Source: Marinomonas transparens
GTDB taxonomy: Bacteria; Pseudomonadota; Gammaproteobacteria; Pseudomonadales; Marinomonadaceae
NCBI RefSeq assembly: GCF_016463975.1
Contig: NZ_JAEMNX010000001.1
Coordinates: forward strand, 186,001 to 250,000
Length of the DNA stretch: 64,000 bases
Direction of reading: 5' to 3'
Positions 34,172 through 42,255 of the stretch are shown in pieces. Positions within the stretch are counted from its first letter, which is position 1. Each line of letters starts with the position of its first letter. The notes below the pieces were generated by a model. That model did not search any database. It was not told where the DNA came from and saw only the letters and a program-made list of their open reading frames with translations. A program made the position numbers and the translations under genes.

Positions 34172-35323
34172 ATGCGCGTTCTACTCTTGTTAATCTTTGC
34201 CTCACTACTAACCGCTTGCTCAAATACCCAACTCAACGTGGTAGATAGCCTAACGGCCTCCGCACAAAATGATGGTGTTGGAATGACCCCCAGCAAATGG
34301 ATTGTCAGAGGTCACCCTCTCCAAACCACCTATGTGTCTTTAAATGGACAACTGGGGTTAAGAGTTGGCCAAGTTTGTGTGGCAAGTAGCTTCCGTTCGC
34401 CCTTCACCGCCAACTGTCTCAACGAGCTGGGCTATTCTCCTAATGAAAACAAAGACTCATACATTGATCACCAAGGCAAACTTTACCAAGAATATTATTC
34501 TTCCAATGCAATAAAGGAAGAACCCACAGCAACACTTCACAACTTCATTAAAGCTGTCAATGATGAAAAAACGAAATCAGCGGCCTTTGTAAAAGCCAAT
34601 ACGGATTATTTAACCTGTCTCATTAATAACAGCAGCGACAGCAATACTGACGAGATATCAGAAGCACTTAAGAAACAAGCGCTTAATGCTTGCGCGGCAC
34701 AAAACACAGCCAAAGACCAAGCACTTTCGTCGCTCAAACAGGTACGACTACAAGTGGAAGCCTTAGCCATTGCGCCAAACCGAATGGTCTATAACTGGGC
34801 AGAAAGCAGTCAATTGAAAAGCGGGGTAGTGGTACAATCCGAATCAAATTCTGCCAATGTAAACTCAGAGAAAAAGGCCTCCGGCTACACTGTCGTAAAT
34901 GGACTGATAATAGAGCGCTATCAGATGTCTTGTGCTGAACTTCATACACTCAAACAACGTGAGGATGCCAAGCGATTAAAAATCGTCACCATGACTCTGG
35001 CAGCAGAGGAGCTATATTACAACGCCAACGAAGACGCTAGTTTGTCATTAGGCGCTGCTTTTTCTTTCACTAAAGACGAACTCAAAATGCTCACTCGCCT
35101 ACTGGATAAAAATGGTGAAGAATTAAAATTTGACCTAGAAGCGACCATCAACACCAGTAGTTCCATCGCCTCTAAGGGCTATTTAACCGCCCCAGTCATC
35201 ACCCTGAACAACTATAAAAAAATGCTTATTCCATCCAAGGGTAACGATACACAAACCTCGATCAAACCTGGTCTAACCTATTATGCAGTATTGTCGGACA
35301 TTGACACTCTAGCCTGTGACTAA
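34172..35323 (+). CDS. Lipoprotein of unknown function
   Basis: A 383-residue protein with a lipoprotein signal: MRVLLLLIFASLLTAC with lipobox LTAC and Cys16. Ser follows the cysteine, so it is likely to be sorted to the outer membrane. The mature part shows no domain I recognise; a helical middle stretch (about 115-200) has several Cys, and the C-terminal third alternates charged and polar segments suggestive of beta structure. Its own ribosome site AAAGGACAAG. Monocistronic, ending at a terminator shared with the convergent DUF1801 gene. Confidence 0.8.
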   Translation: MRVLLLLIFASLLTACSNTQLNVVDSLTASAQNDGVGMTPSKWIVRGHPLQTTYVSLNGQLGLRVGQVCVASSFRSPFTANCLNELGYSPNENKDSYIDHQGKLYQEYYSSNAIKEEPTATLHNFIKAVNDEKTKSAAFVKANTDYLTCLINNSSDSNTDEISEALKKQALNACAAQNTAKDQALSSLKQVRLQVEALAIAPNRMVYNWAESSQLKSGVVVQSESNSANVNSEKKASGYTVVNGLIIERYQMSCAELHTLKQREDAKRLKIVTMTLAAEELYYNANEDASLSLGAAFSFTKDELKMLTRLLDKNGEELKFDLEATINTSSSIASKGYLTAPVITLNNYKKMLIPSKGNDTQTSIKPGLTYYAVLSDIDTLACD

Positions 35324-35354
35324 TCACCCAAAGAAAAACATACCAACAGAGAGC

Positions 35355-35396
35355 AAAAGGTTAAGCCCCCAGCAAGGGTAAATGCTTAACCTTTTT
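35355..35396. terminator. Bidirectional terminator
   Basis: AAAAGGTTAAGC/GCTTAACCTTTT, a perfect 12-bp stem with A and T tracts, lies between converging genes and covers the last codons of the DUF1801 gene. Confidence 0.85.
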
Positions 35397-35765
35397 GTAT
35401 TTCAACGCCAGTTCTATACATTGTCGAATGGCTTGGGTGGGGAAGGGGTCATGGATGCTTAATTCAATTGCTCGATTGCCCTGAAATTGCAGGGTCTCGA
35501 AATAGATTTCTCGGAAGGTATCAACCAGTTTGGTTTTGCAATTGAAGTAGAGGCAATATTGCTCAGGGGATTTTGGTTTCCAGTCAAAACGTACTGTACT
35601 ACCCGTTTTCACCAAATAACTTGGTTCCCCCCATTTCAGCGTTTCTTCAAGGTCGCCTAAATTTTGCTCTTCAACTATCTCTAAAATAAGTTCCCGCACA
35701 TTCAACAATAAAGGCTTTATATGCTCGGGATAACTGTCTAATTTTGCTTGAACATCAGACTTCAT
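35361..35765 (-). CDS. DUF1801-family protein
   Basis: A 134-residue protein of the DUF1801 (YdhG-like) family. Characteristic are the N-terminal amphipathic helices (YPEHIKPLLLNVRELILEIVEE), LKWGEPSYLVKTGSTVRFDWKP and YCLYFNCKTKLVDTFREIY. The fold is similar to frataxin-like domains; no activity is established. It follows the DUF1059 gene by 11 bp on the same strand. The last codons form half of the terminator stem. Confidence 0.8.
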   Translation of the reverse strand: MKSDVQAKLDSYPEHIKPLLLNVRELILEIVEEQNLGDLEETLKWGEPSYLVKTGSTVRFDWKPKSPEQYCLYFNCKTKLVDTFREIYFETLQFQGNRAIELSIHDPFPTQAIRQCIELALKYKKVKHLPLLGA

Positions 35766-35776
35766 ATTTAAAAGCT

Positions 35777-36013
35777 CTAGTTTTCAGGCAGTGCTTCAAA
35801 TTCTTGTTTTTTGCGTTCCAACCATTCGGCCATGGTTTCTGGCTTTTGCATGAGTGCCTGCATGTCGCTCATAGCTTGTAAGTGCGCTTCATCTTTTGCC
35901 TGAAACATCGCCATTCCATGTTGCTTGCTCTGGTTTGCTATTTCTTCAAATGAGTTAGCGTGAAATGCTTTATCGCAAGCGCCGCCCAGTTGTTTACAGG
36001 TCATCGTTTTCAT
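35777..36013 (-). CDS. DUF1059-family small protein
   Basis: A 78-residue protein starting MKTMTCKQLGGACDKAFHA, the diagnostic DUF1059 beginning with two cysteines and a histidine, followed by a helical region (SFEEIANQSKQHGMAMFQAKDEAHLQAMSDMQALM). No known activity. Probably in one operon with the DUF1801 gene downstream. Confidence 0.82.
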   Translation of the reverse strand: MKTMTCKQLGGACDKAFHANSFEEIANQSKQHGMAMFQAKDEAHLQAMSDMQALMQKPETMAEWLERKKQEFEALPEN

Positions 36014-36146
36014 AAGTCTGCCTAGTATTCATTTTTATAAAAGTAGCTAAAGTGGCTCTAACTGCGTCTAAATACATGGATTTAGCCTGCTTTAAAGATA
36101 GTTCTGGTCACAGAATTAGCCAAGTTATTTATAAATTTTCCTTGAT

Positions 36147-37103
36147 CTAGCAGAACACTTTACTCTGCACCTGAGCCTTACCAAATTTTTTGGCCTGAAG
36201 AAGCAGACTGTCAGCATCTTCAAAATAGCTCCAAAAATCTTGCCCTTCGGTTGGACAACCATGGACAAGACCGATACTGACAGAAATAGACATGTCACTA
36301 ACCTTAGGCAAATCGATACCCTGAACCGCATCTAAGATGCCTTGTGCCGTAACCTGAGCATATTCAGCCGTCGCTTGAGGAAATATCAACACAAATTCAT
36401 CGCCGCCATAACGGGCTAAAATATCCGTGTCTCGCAAGCAAGTTTGAATTTTACGTACAACCGATTGCAACGCAGCATCGCCACCATGATGGGTCAAATG
36501 GGTATTTAATTGCTTGAAGTTATCGATATCTAATACCAACACAGCCACTGGCGTGCGGCCATTGGTACAAAAAAACTGTGCCTGTTTCGTTTCCAAATAA
36601 CGTCGATTAGGGATACTAAGAAAGTCATCACTGATAACAAGCTGAGCAAGATGCTCCCTTTCCTCTTCTAACAACTGGCGCAATCGACGCTCTTCCGTTA
36701 TATCCCGATCTGCTCCGAGATAAAGTTCTGGCTGGCCACTTTCCGTCCGATAAACTATGGTGCCTTTATTGGCAATCCAGCGATACTCTTCTCCAACCAA
36801 GAAACGATATTCAGCTTCAAAAACATCTTTTTCACCATGTACTATGGTTTCCCATGCTGAGCGAACTCGCTCCCGATCTTCAGGATGAACATAGTTCAAC
36901 CACATTAAAGGATCGTAAGAAGGTTGAGCAGCAAAATCTTCAGCAGATATTAAAGATGTGGAGACTCGTCGCCCATTAGGGTAATGATCAATAGCAAACA
37001 CATTTACCCTTGCCAAAGCGGCAGAAACCATAGGATCGTTAAATAACACCTCAATTGTTCTCTGCTTCCTGTCCACATCGACTGCTTTTATTGAATTTTT
37101 CAT
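36147..37103 (-). CDS. PAS-GGDEF diguanylate cyclase
   Basis: A 318-residue soluble protein: a PAS/PAC region at about 55-140 (YDPLMWLNYVHPEDRERVRSAW, GEEYRWIANKGTIVYRTESGQPELYLGADRDITEE), a short coiled-coil, then a GGDEF domain with the intact motif at residues 233-237. An RDTD segment just before it matches the RxxD allosteric inhibition site, so product feedback is likely. It should synthesise c-di-GMP in the cytoplasm. The usual D-x-LTGL-x-NR segment reads SDDFLSIPNRR, slightly divergent. Monocistronic. Confidence 0.9.
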   Translation of the reverse strand: MKNSIKAVDVDRKQRTIEVLFNDPMVSAALARVNVFAIDHYPNGRRVSTSLISAEDFAAQPSYDPLMWLNYVHPEDRERVRSAWETIVHGEKDVFEAEYRFLVGEEYRWIANKGTIVYRTESGQPELYLGADRDITEERRLRQLLEEEREHLAQLVISDDFLSIPNRRYLETKQAQFFCTNGRTPVAVLVLDIDNFKQLNTHLTHHGGDAALQSVVRKIQTCLRDTDILARYGGDEFVLIFPQATAEYAQVTAQGILDAVQGIDLPKVSDMSISVSIGLVHGCPTEGQDFWSYFEDADSLLLQAKKFGKAQVQSKVFC

Positions 37104-37567
37104 ATGGAGTTGGAACTACACCAGACTAATTTGAATAACTCGATAGTAAGTTGTGACACACGTATTTTCAACATAATGAACAAATAACTAAACCTTCGAA
37201 AAATATCTTTGTTTTAAAAACAAAATAACAGGATCAAGCAAAGTAAGACCTCCTATCCCCCATTAAAAACGCATCAAAAGGGTGCAAAAATTAACCATTG
37301 CATCGAAACATTTTCGGTCTTAACGTCGTTTATTGCTGGTCACAAAATGCACGGTTAAAGCGTTTAAAGATGCTTTAAATGATGGACAGTGATAAGAATA
37401 AGAATGGTGTATTTAAATGATTTGAGGCCTTTTCACGATGTTACGAGCGCAGAAAAGACAAGGCAAAAATGGCAGAGAAAGCGCAGTTTATGGATAATAA
37501 ATGCGCATTTCGAATCCCTTTTTAACGCCGTATTTACAAGCGCAGTAGTTGTGCAAAGGTCTCACAT
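37104..37567. other. Intergenic region with repeat copy D and small palindromes
   Basis: No gene is seen here. It contains CGAAA-CAT-TTTCG at 37304-37316 and TTAAAGC/GCTTTAA at 37355-37378, either of which could be a regulator site, and then repeat copy D abutting the LacI-type gene. Confidence 0.5.
37424..37563. repeat. Dispersed MITE-like repeat, copy D
   Basis: 140 bp, ends GAGGCCTTTTCACGA and TTGTGCAAAGGTCTC, more divergent inside than copies B and C. It ends 4 bp before the start codon of the LacI-type gene. Confidence 0.78.
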
Positions 37568-38578
37568 ATGTCGATCAAAGAGATAGCGACCCAATTGGAG
37601 CTCTCGGTATCCACGGTGTCACGGGCACTAAATGATTACCCAGATATAAGTCCAAGTACTAAGAAACGCGTTTTAAAAGAGGCTGAGCGACAAGGTTACC
37701 AACTTAAAGGTGCCGACACAGCTCATTGGGTACAAGCTAAACGTGTCATCACGGCAATTGTTCCAAGCCAAGACATGCAATATATCGACACCATTCTTTC
37801 GAAGGTTCTTGCCGGAACTCGACACGCACTGCAAGCAGAAGGTTATTTACTGCAAGTGGTGGCAATCGATACGGGCAAGCAGGAATTAAGCGAATTTGAA
37901 CGCCTTGTAAAAGCAGGCGATCAAGACGGTTTTTTGCTCCTTCGCACTCGGGTCAACGACCCAAAAGTCCATCGTTTACTGAAACTCAACGTGCCTTTTG
38001 TGTGTTACGGACGCACCGAACGGGCGGCACAATTTGCTTGGTTAGATTTGGATAATTACCAAGTCGGCCAATTAAGCCTAACCCGTCTATATGAACAAGG
38101 CCATCGCCAGATTGGTGTGGTATCGGTAAGCGAGCGATATTTTTTCGCCCAACAAAGACGACGCGGTATTCAAGACGCCGCCGATCAAGTTGGGGTGTCC
38201 ATTGCTCCCGAACATTGTTTAGAAGTCGGCTTTGATGAGGAAAAGAGTTACCTCGCCTGTGCCGAGTTTCTACTCCAGCACCCAGATATCACCGCGCTGA
38301 TCTGCCTAACCAGCACCAGCGCGCGCAGTGCCGCCTTGGCGGTCATGCGATTACACAACACACGACTGAACCATAGCGAACAACAAATAAGTGTGATTGG
38401 TTGTGATACACCCGTCGATGAGCTAACTGCCAGTATGGGGATCACCAGCATTCAGCAAGCGCCGCCGGTACAAATAGGTGAGCAACTTGCCAAGATGATG
38501 GTATCGCGCATCAAGGGAACGCCAGTAAAAGATTTGCAGGTTGTGTTAGCACCGGGAGTGGTGAAAACAGGGTTTTAG
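37568..38578 (+). CDS. LacI-family regulator of the sugar ABC operon
   Basis: A 336-residue LacI/GalR protein beginning MSIKEIATQLELSVSTVSRALNDYPDISPSTKKRV (HTH at residues 2-22), followed by a sugar-binding domain (VITAIVPSQDMQYIDTILSKVLAG; GQLSLTRLYEQGHRQIGVVSV; ISVIGCDTPVDELT). It precedes an ABC sugar transporter by 48 bp and very probably controls it. Oddly, its leader is repeat copy D: the only purine-rich ribosome site (GCAAAGG) belongs to the repeat's right end. The N-terminus is a few residues shorter than many relatives, so the insertion may have replaced the original upstream sequence. Confidence 0.88.
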   Translation: MSIKEIATQLELSVSTVSRALNDYPDISPSTKKRVLKEAERQGYQLKGADTAHWVQAKRVITAIVPSQDMQYIDTILSKVLAGTRHALQAEGYLLQVVAIDTGKQELSEFERLVKAGDQDGFLLLRTRVNDPKVHRLLKLNVPFVCYGRTERAAQFAWLDLDNYQVGQLSLTRLYEQGHRQIGVVSVSERYFFAQQRRRGIQDAADQVGVSIAPEHCLEVGFDEEKSYLACAEFLLQHPDITALICLTSTSARSAALAVMRLHNTRLNHSEQQISVIGCDTPVDELTASMGITSIQQAPPVQIGEQLAKMMVSRIKGTPVKDLQVVLAPGVVKTGF

Positions 38579-38626
38579 CCCAAACAGTTCGGAAAACTCG
38601 TATAAAAATAAAATGAGGAAACGACA

Positions 38627-39976
38627 ATGAAAAAATCTCTGCTCGTCGCCAGTGCTGTACTGGTAAACGGATTCCTAATCAGCCCATTATCCAATGCGGC
38701 TACGGTCGAATTTTGGACAGCACAAACCCAATCGGACCGACTACAAACCATCGAACTGCTCGCCAGTACGTTTGAAGCCTTAAACGATGGCGTTACCGTT
38801 AAAGTCGTTGGTGTTGATGAAAACGAAATGGCGACGCAAATGGCTGCCGCCGTTGCTGCGGGAACGACACCACAGCTTATTGAAGTCAATTCCGAAATCA
38901 TCATGGCATTAGGTGAAGAAGGCATAGTTGATACTAAAACCCACCAAGGTGTGATCAACGACATTGGCAAGCAGCGCTTCCACAAAGGCGCACTAACGAC
39001 ACTAACTTCTCCTACTGGCAATTATTACGGCTTGCCATATCACGGCTGGATTCAAGGTATTTGGTACCGTAAAGATTGGTTTGATGAAAAAGGCCTAGCA
39101 GCACCCAACACATGGGAAAACATCGAAACCGCAGCCAAAGCGTTAACTGACAAAGCCAACAATCAATACGGTATTTTGGTCGGTACCAAACAAGACAGCT
39201 ACACGGAACAAGTCTTCACCCAATTAGCCTTGTCTAACAACGCCGCCGAGTTTGATGCCAAGGGCAAGCTGATATTCAATAGCCCAGCCACACTAGAAAC
39301 CATCAACTATTACAAAGAACTCGCCAAGTACAACCCTCCGGGGCCACAAAACTGGCGCGCCCGTGATTATTACCTACAGGGTAAAATGGGCATGTTCTTC
39401 TACTCTACCTACATCATGGATGACCTAGCCTTAGCTGAAGTCGCAAAAGGTTCGCTTTCATCTGAGAATTTTAAAGAGCTCAGTGGCGGCACCTTTGACC
39501 CTGAATTGGTTAAAAACACCGCTTTTGCGCCTATCATCAGCCATAAAAGTGCAGCGTCTTATGGCACCTTGTCTGGTCTCGTTGCCCTTAAAACAAAAAG
39601 TGCTGCTGATGCTAAAGCGACCAAAGACTTCATCGAGTTTATGTATGACCCAGCCAGCTACATTACCTTCTTGCACATGGCACCAGGTGGTATGAACCCA
39701 ATGCTAAAAGGCATCGCCGAAGACTCTGCGTATCTGGACGATCCAAATGGTGTATTCAAACTCTACGGTGCGGATAAGATGAAGCAGATCGTCTCTGGCT
39801 TCGATGACATTCGTTCTTTCTCAGTTGTGAAGGGCAAAACCTTCCCTGCGTCTGGTGCCATCTTTGCCAAGTCTGTCATTCCGAGAATGATCTACGACGT
39901 CACCATTGAAAACGAAGATCCGCAACAAGCACTAGACAGTGCGGAAGCGGAAATGAAAACCATCATGGGTAAATAA
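38627..39976 (+). CDS. Sugar ABC transporter substrate-binding protein (family 1)
   Basis: A 449-residue periplasmic protein with a signal peptide (cleavage near SPLSNAA). It is a MalE/UgpB-type receptor: ATVEFWTAQTQSDRLQTIELLASTFEALN, MAAAVAAGTTPQLIEVNSEI, GLPYHGWIQGIWYRKDWFDEKGLAAPNTWENIETAAKAL and FIEFMYDPASYITFLHMAPGGMNPM. The sugar cannot be read from sequence. AGGAAAC ribosome site. It is separated from its permeases by a 290-bp array of stem-loops, consistent with making more receptor than permease. Confidence 0.92.
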   Translation: MKKSLLVASAVLVNGFLISPLSNAATVEFWTAQTQSDRLQTIELLASTFEALNDGVTVKVVGVDENEMATQMAAAVAAGTTPQLIEVNSEIIMALGEEGIVDTKTHQGVINDIGKQRFHKGALTTLTSPTGNYYGLPYHGWIQGIWYRKDWFDEKGLAAPNTWENIETAAKALTDKANNQYGILVGTKQDSYTEQVFTQLALSNNAAEFDAKGKLIFNSPATLETINYYKELAKYNPPGPQNWRARDYYLQGKMGMFFYSTYIMDDLALAEVAKGSLSSENFKELSGGTFDPELVKNTAFAPIISHKSAASYGTLSGLVALKTKSAADAKATKDFIEFMYDPASYITFLHMAPGGMNPMLKGIAEDSAYLDDPNGVFKLYGADKMKQIVSGFDDIRSFSVVKGKTFPASGAIFAKSVIPRMIYDVTIENEDPQQALDSAEAEMKTIMGK

Positions 39977-39992
39977 ATTAACCCCCTCCCAG

Positions 39993-40234
39993 CCTCCCCC
40001 TTGAAAAGGGGGAGGAGCAATAAGTTGTTCCCTCTCCTTGAGAAGGGGGAGGAGCAATGATTTGTTCCCTCTCCTTGTAAAGGGAGGAATAGGAATTTGT
40101 TACCTCCTCTTTTTAAGGGAGACGCAGACATTTGTGCCCTGCCTTGTTTCTGGAAGAGATGAGGTGACTTGCTCCCCTTCCTTATTTATAGGAGAGGCGC
40201 AGTGATCTGTTCCCTCCCCTTGTTAAGGGGAGGG
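39993..40234 (+). repeat. Array of seven G/C-rich stem-loops between receptor and permease genes
   Basis: Seven hairpins, each with a CCCTC-type left arm, a TTG-AAA-like loop and a GGGAG-type right arm, occur at about 39993-40015, 40030-40052, 40067-40087, 40103-40121, 40137-40160, 40172-40197 and 40212-40234. They are spaced by ~37-40 bp, with similar linkers (GAGCAATAAGTTGTT, GAGCAATGATTTGTT). The units are degenerate towards the middle, suggesting tandem duplication and drift. Probable role: mRNA 3'-end protection of the receptor transcript or partial attenuation. Confidence 0.8.
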
Positions 40235-40270
40235 CTAGGGTGGGGTTAGATTTAAATAAGGGAAGTCGAT

Positions 40271-41137
40271 ATGTCTTCAATACTAGTGAAAAACGAAGCC
40301 AAACTCGGTCTCAAACTGGTCGCGCCAGCGGTAGGGATTATCGGCTTGCTGGTGATTTACCCCATTTTGTTCAACATCTATCTAAGCTTTTTTGATGTAC
40401 AGCTAAATGGCGATAAGACCTTTGTCGGGTTAGACAACTACACGGATTTACTTGGCAATCCGCGCTATTACCATTCGGTGGGTGTGTCTATTGTTTACCT
40501 AATCGGCACGGTAATCGGCACCACGGTATTAGGCTTAGCCGCAGCCGTTTTGATGAACCAAGAGTTTCGGTTTCGTAACCTCGCCCGTGGTTTGATTCTC
40601 TTGCCTTATTTTGCGCCGGTTATCAGCGTGGTGTTTGGTTGGCAGTTTATTTTTGATCCGGTGAACGGCATTTATAACCATGTGGTAGTAGATGTATTGC
40701 ACCTGACTGACACAAGGGAAAACTTAATCGGTAACCCAGATTCCGCCTTGTTCGTGGTGATCTTGTTCGATATCTGGAAGCATTTCCCAATCGCGTATTT
40801 ATTGTTACTTGCCAAGTTACAAAGTGTACCGAAAGATCTGTACGAAGCAGCTGCCATAGACGGCCAAAACGCATGGGGGCGGTTCTGGCACGTGACCTTA
40901 CCAGAGTTACGATTCGTCATCGCCACCGTGGTTTTATTGCGTATTATATGGAACTTAAACCGTTTTGAAGATGTGTACTTACTCGCACCCAATGTCGAAA
41001 CCTTGCCTATTTTCACCTATTACCAAGCCTTTGCGGGAATAGTGGATCAAGGCGGTGCGGCGGCTATTTCGGTGATTCAATTACTGGTATTGGTCGGTTT
41101 GATTTGGCTGTACGTTCGCAAAGTACTCAAGTGGTAG
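40271..41137 (+). CDS. Sugar ABC transporter permease 1
   Basis: A 288-residue MalF-type inner-membrane protein with six hydrophobic segments, the usual size for UgpA-like permeases. The EAA loop that contacts the ATPase is YEAAAIDGQNAWGRFWHVTLPELR near residues 195-218. N-terminal SILVKNEAKLGLKLVAPAVGIIGLLVIYPILFNIYLSF is typical. Forms a heterodimer with the product of the next gene, 9 bp away. Confidence 0.92.
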   Translation: MSSILVKNEAKLGLKLVAPAVGIIGLLVIYPILFNIYLSFFDVQLNGDKTFVGLDNYTDLLGNPRYYHSVGVSIVYLIGTVIGTTVLGLAAAVLMNQEFRFRNLARGLILLPYFAPVISVVFGWQFIFDPVNGIYNHVVVDVLHLTDTRENLIGNPDSALFVVILFDIWKHFPIAYLLLLAKLQSVPKDLYEAAAIDGQNAWGRFWHVTLPELRFVIATVVLLRIIWNLNRFEDVYLLAPNVETLPIFTYYQAFAGIVDQGGAAAISVIQLLVLVGLIWLYVRKVLKW

Positions 41138-41146
41138 GTAAAAATT

Positions 41147-42109
41147 ATGATGAATAAACGTACTCCTCTTCAGTCTGTGATTTTATATAGCTTGGTACTC
41201 GCCTTAGTGATTTTTTGCGTGTTTCCATTTTTACAAATCCTTTCAACGTCATTAAAACACCCAATAGATTGGGGAAACCCATCACTGATCCCTCGCATAT
41301 TGCACTTAGATGCGTATAAGGAATTACTCGGTTTAATGCCACCGAAAGAAGTCGATGTGCCAGCCAGTATCCAACGCTTACTCGACAACCCTGCGTTATC
41401 TGCCGAGAAGAAACAAATGCTGTTGGCTAAATTCAGTTCGGGTGGCGATGTCTTCCCGTTCGGGCGCTATATGTTAAATACCTTTGTAATCTCTTTTATA
41501 ACAGGAATTTGCTCGACCTTCTTGGCATCACTCGCCGCCTACGCCATTGCACGTTTACGCTTCCCGGCACAATCTCTGATGGCAAACGGCGTACTGTTTG
41601 TTTATATGGTTGGCGGTGTCTTGCTAATGGTGCCGCTCTATCAAATGAGCGTTAACGTGGGTTTGGCCTCCAGTGCCGGCGGCACGATTTTAAGTCTGTT
41701 CTTGATATACCTGATTCAGACCTTACCCGTCGCCATGTACATGCTGGGTAACTACTTCCGAACCATTCCCTTCTCGTTAGAAGAAGCGGCCATGATGGAC
41801 GGCTGCTCAAGGGTGGAAGCCTTCTGGCGCATCATCATGCCTTTATCAAAACCCATGTTATTTACCGTGTTTATTTATTGTTTTGTGATCGCATGGAACG
41901 AGTATCTATTCGCTTCCGTGTTCTTAAAACAATATCAAGATTTCCAAACCTTACCGCTGGCATTACAGACCCTGTTTACCTCTAAAAATGCCATTTGGGA
42001 TCGCATCATGGCCGCGTCCATGTTGACCCTATTGCCTGTGGTGATTTGCTTCATGCTGGCGAATAGACATTTGTCAGGCGGGTTAACCGACGGAGGCGTA
42101 AAAGGCTAG
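41147..42109 (+). CDS. Sugar ABC transporter permease 2
   Basis: A 320-residue MalG/UgpE-type permease with six hydrophobic segments and the EAA loop LEEAAMMDGCSRVEAFWRIIMPLSKP. It is longer than the usual ~275-280 residues because of an insertion of some 40 residues in the first periplasmic loop (about residues 62-102, LMPPKEVDVPASIQRLLDNPA and following). Related permeases of the same subgroup can carry such a loop, so it is probably genuine. The next gene (ATPase) follows after repeat copy E. Confidence 0.9.
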   Translation: MMNKRTPLQSVILYSLVLALVIFCVFPFLQILSTSLKHPIDWGNPSLIPRILHLDAYKELLGLMPPKEVDVPASIQRLLDNPALSAEKKQMLLAKFSSGGDVFPFGRYMLNTFVISFITGICSTFLASLAAYAIARLRFPAQSLMANGVLFVYMVGGVLLMVPLYQMSVNVGLASSAGGTILSLFLIYLIQTLPVAMYMLGNYFRTIPFSLEEAAMMDGCSRVEAFWRIIMPLSKPMLFTVFIYCFVIAWNEYLFASVFLKQYQDFQTLPLALQTLFTSKNAIWDRIMAASMLTLLPVVICFMLANRHLSGGLTDGGVKG

Positions 42110-42125
42110 TAACATACATTAATCA

Positions 42126-42244
42126 CAAAACGTAACGAGCGAAGGTCAGACAAGGAAAAAGTGAGCGAAAAAGCGGAGTTTATAGTTATAAATGAGCATT
42201 TTGAGCGAGCTTTTGACGAAGTATCACCGAGCGCAGTAGTTTTG
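42126..42244. repeat. Dispersed repeat, copy E (variant termini)
   Basis: 119 bp with short ends CAAAAC/GTTTTG. The core TTATAAATGAGCATTTTGAG and the flanking CGAGCGCAGTAG are shared with copies A, C and D. It lies inside the ABC operon, between permease 2 and the ATPase gene, and ends 11 bp before the ATPase start. Confidence 0.78.
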
Positions 42245-42255
42245 AGGAGAAAGAT

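Noticed and set aside
37389-37586. Open frame of 65 codons before the LacI-type gene
   Set aside because: It is read through repeat copy D and into the start of the regulator gene in another frame.
39993-40234. CRISPR-like regular repeats
   Set aside because: The repeated units are self-complementary G/C-rich hairpins with degenerate arms and similar linkers; there are no unique spacers, no exact direct repeats and no cas genes.
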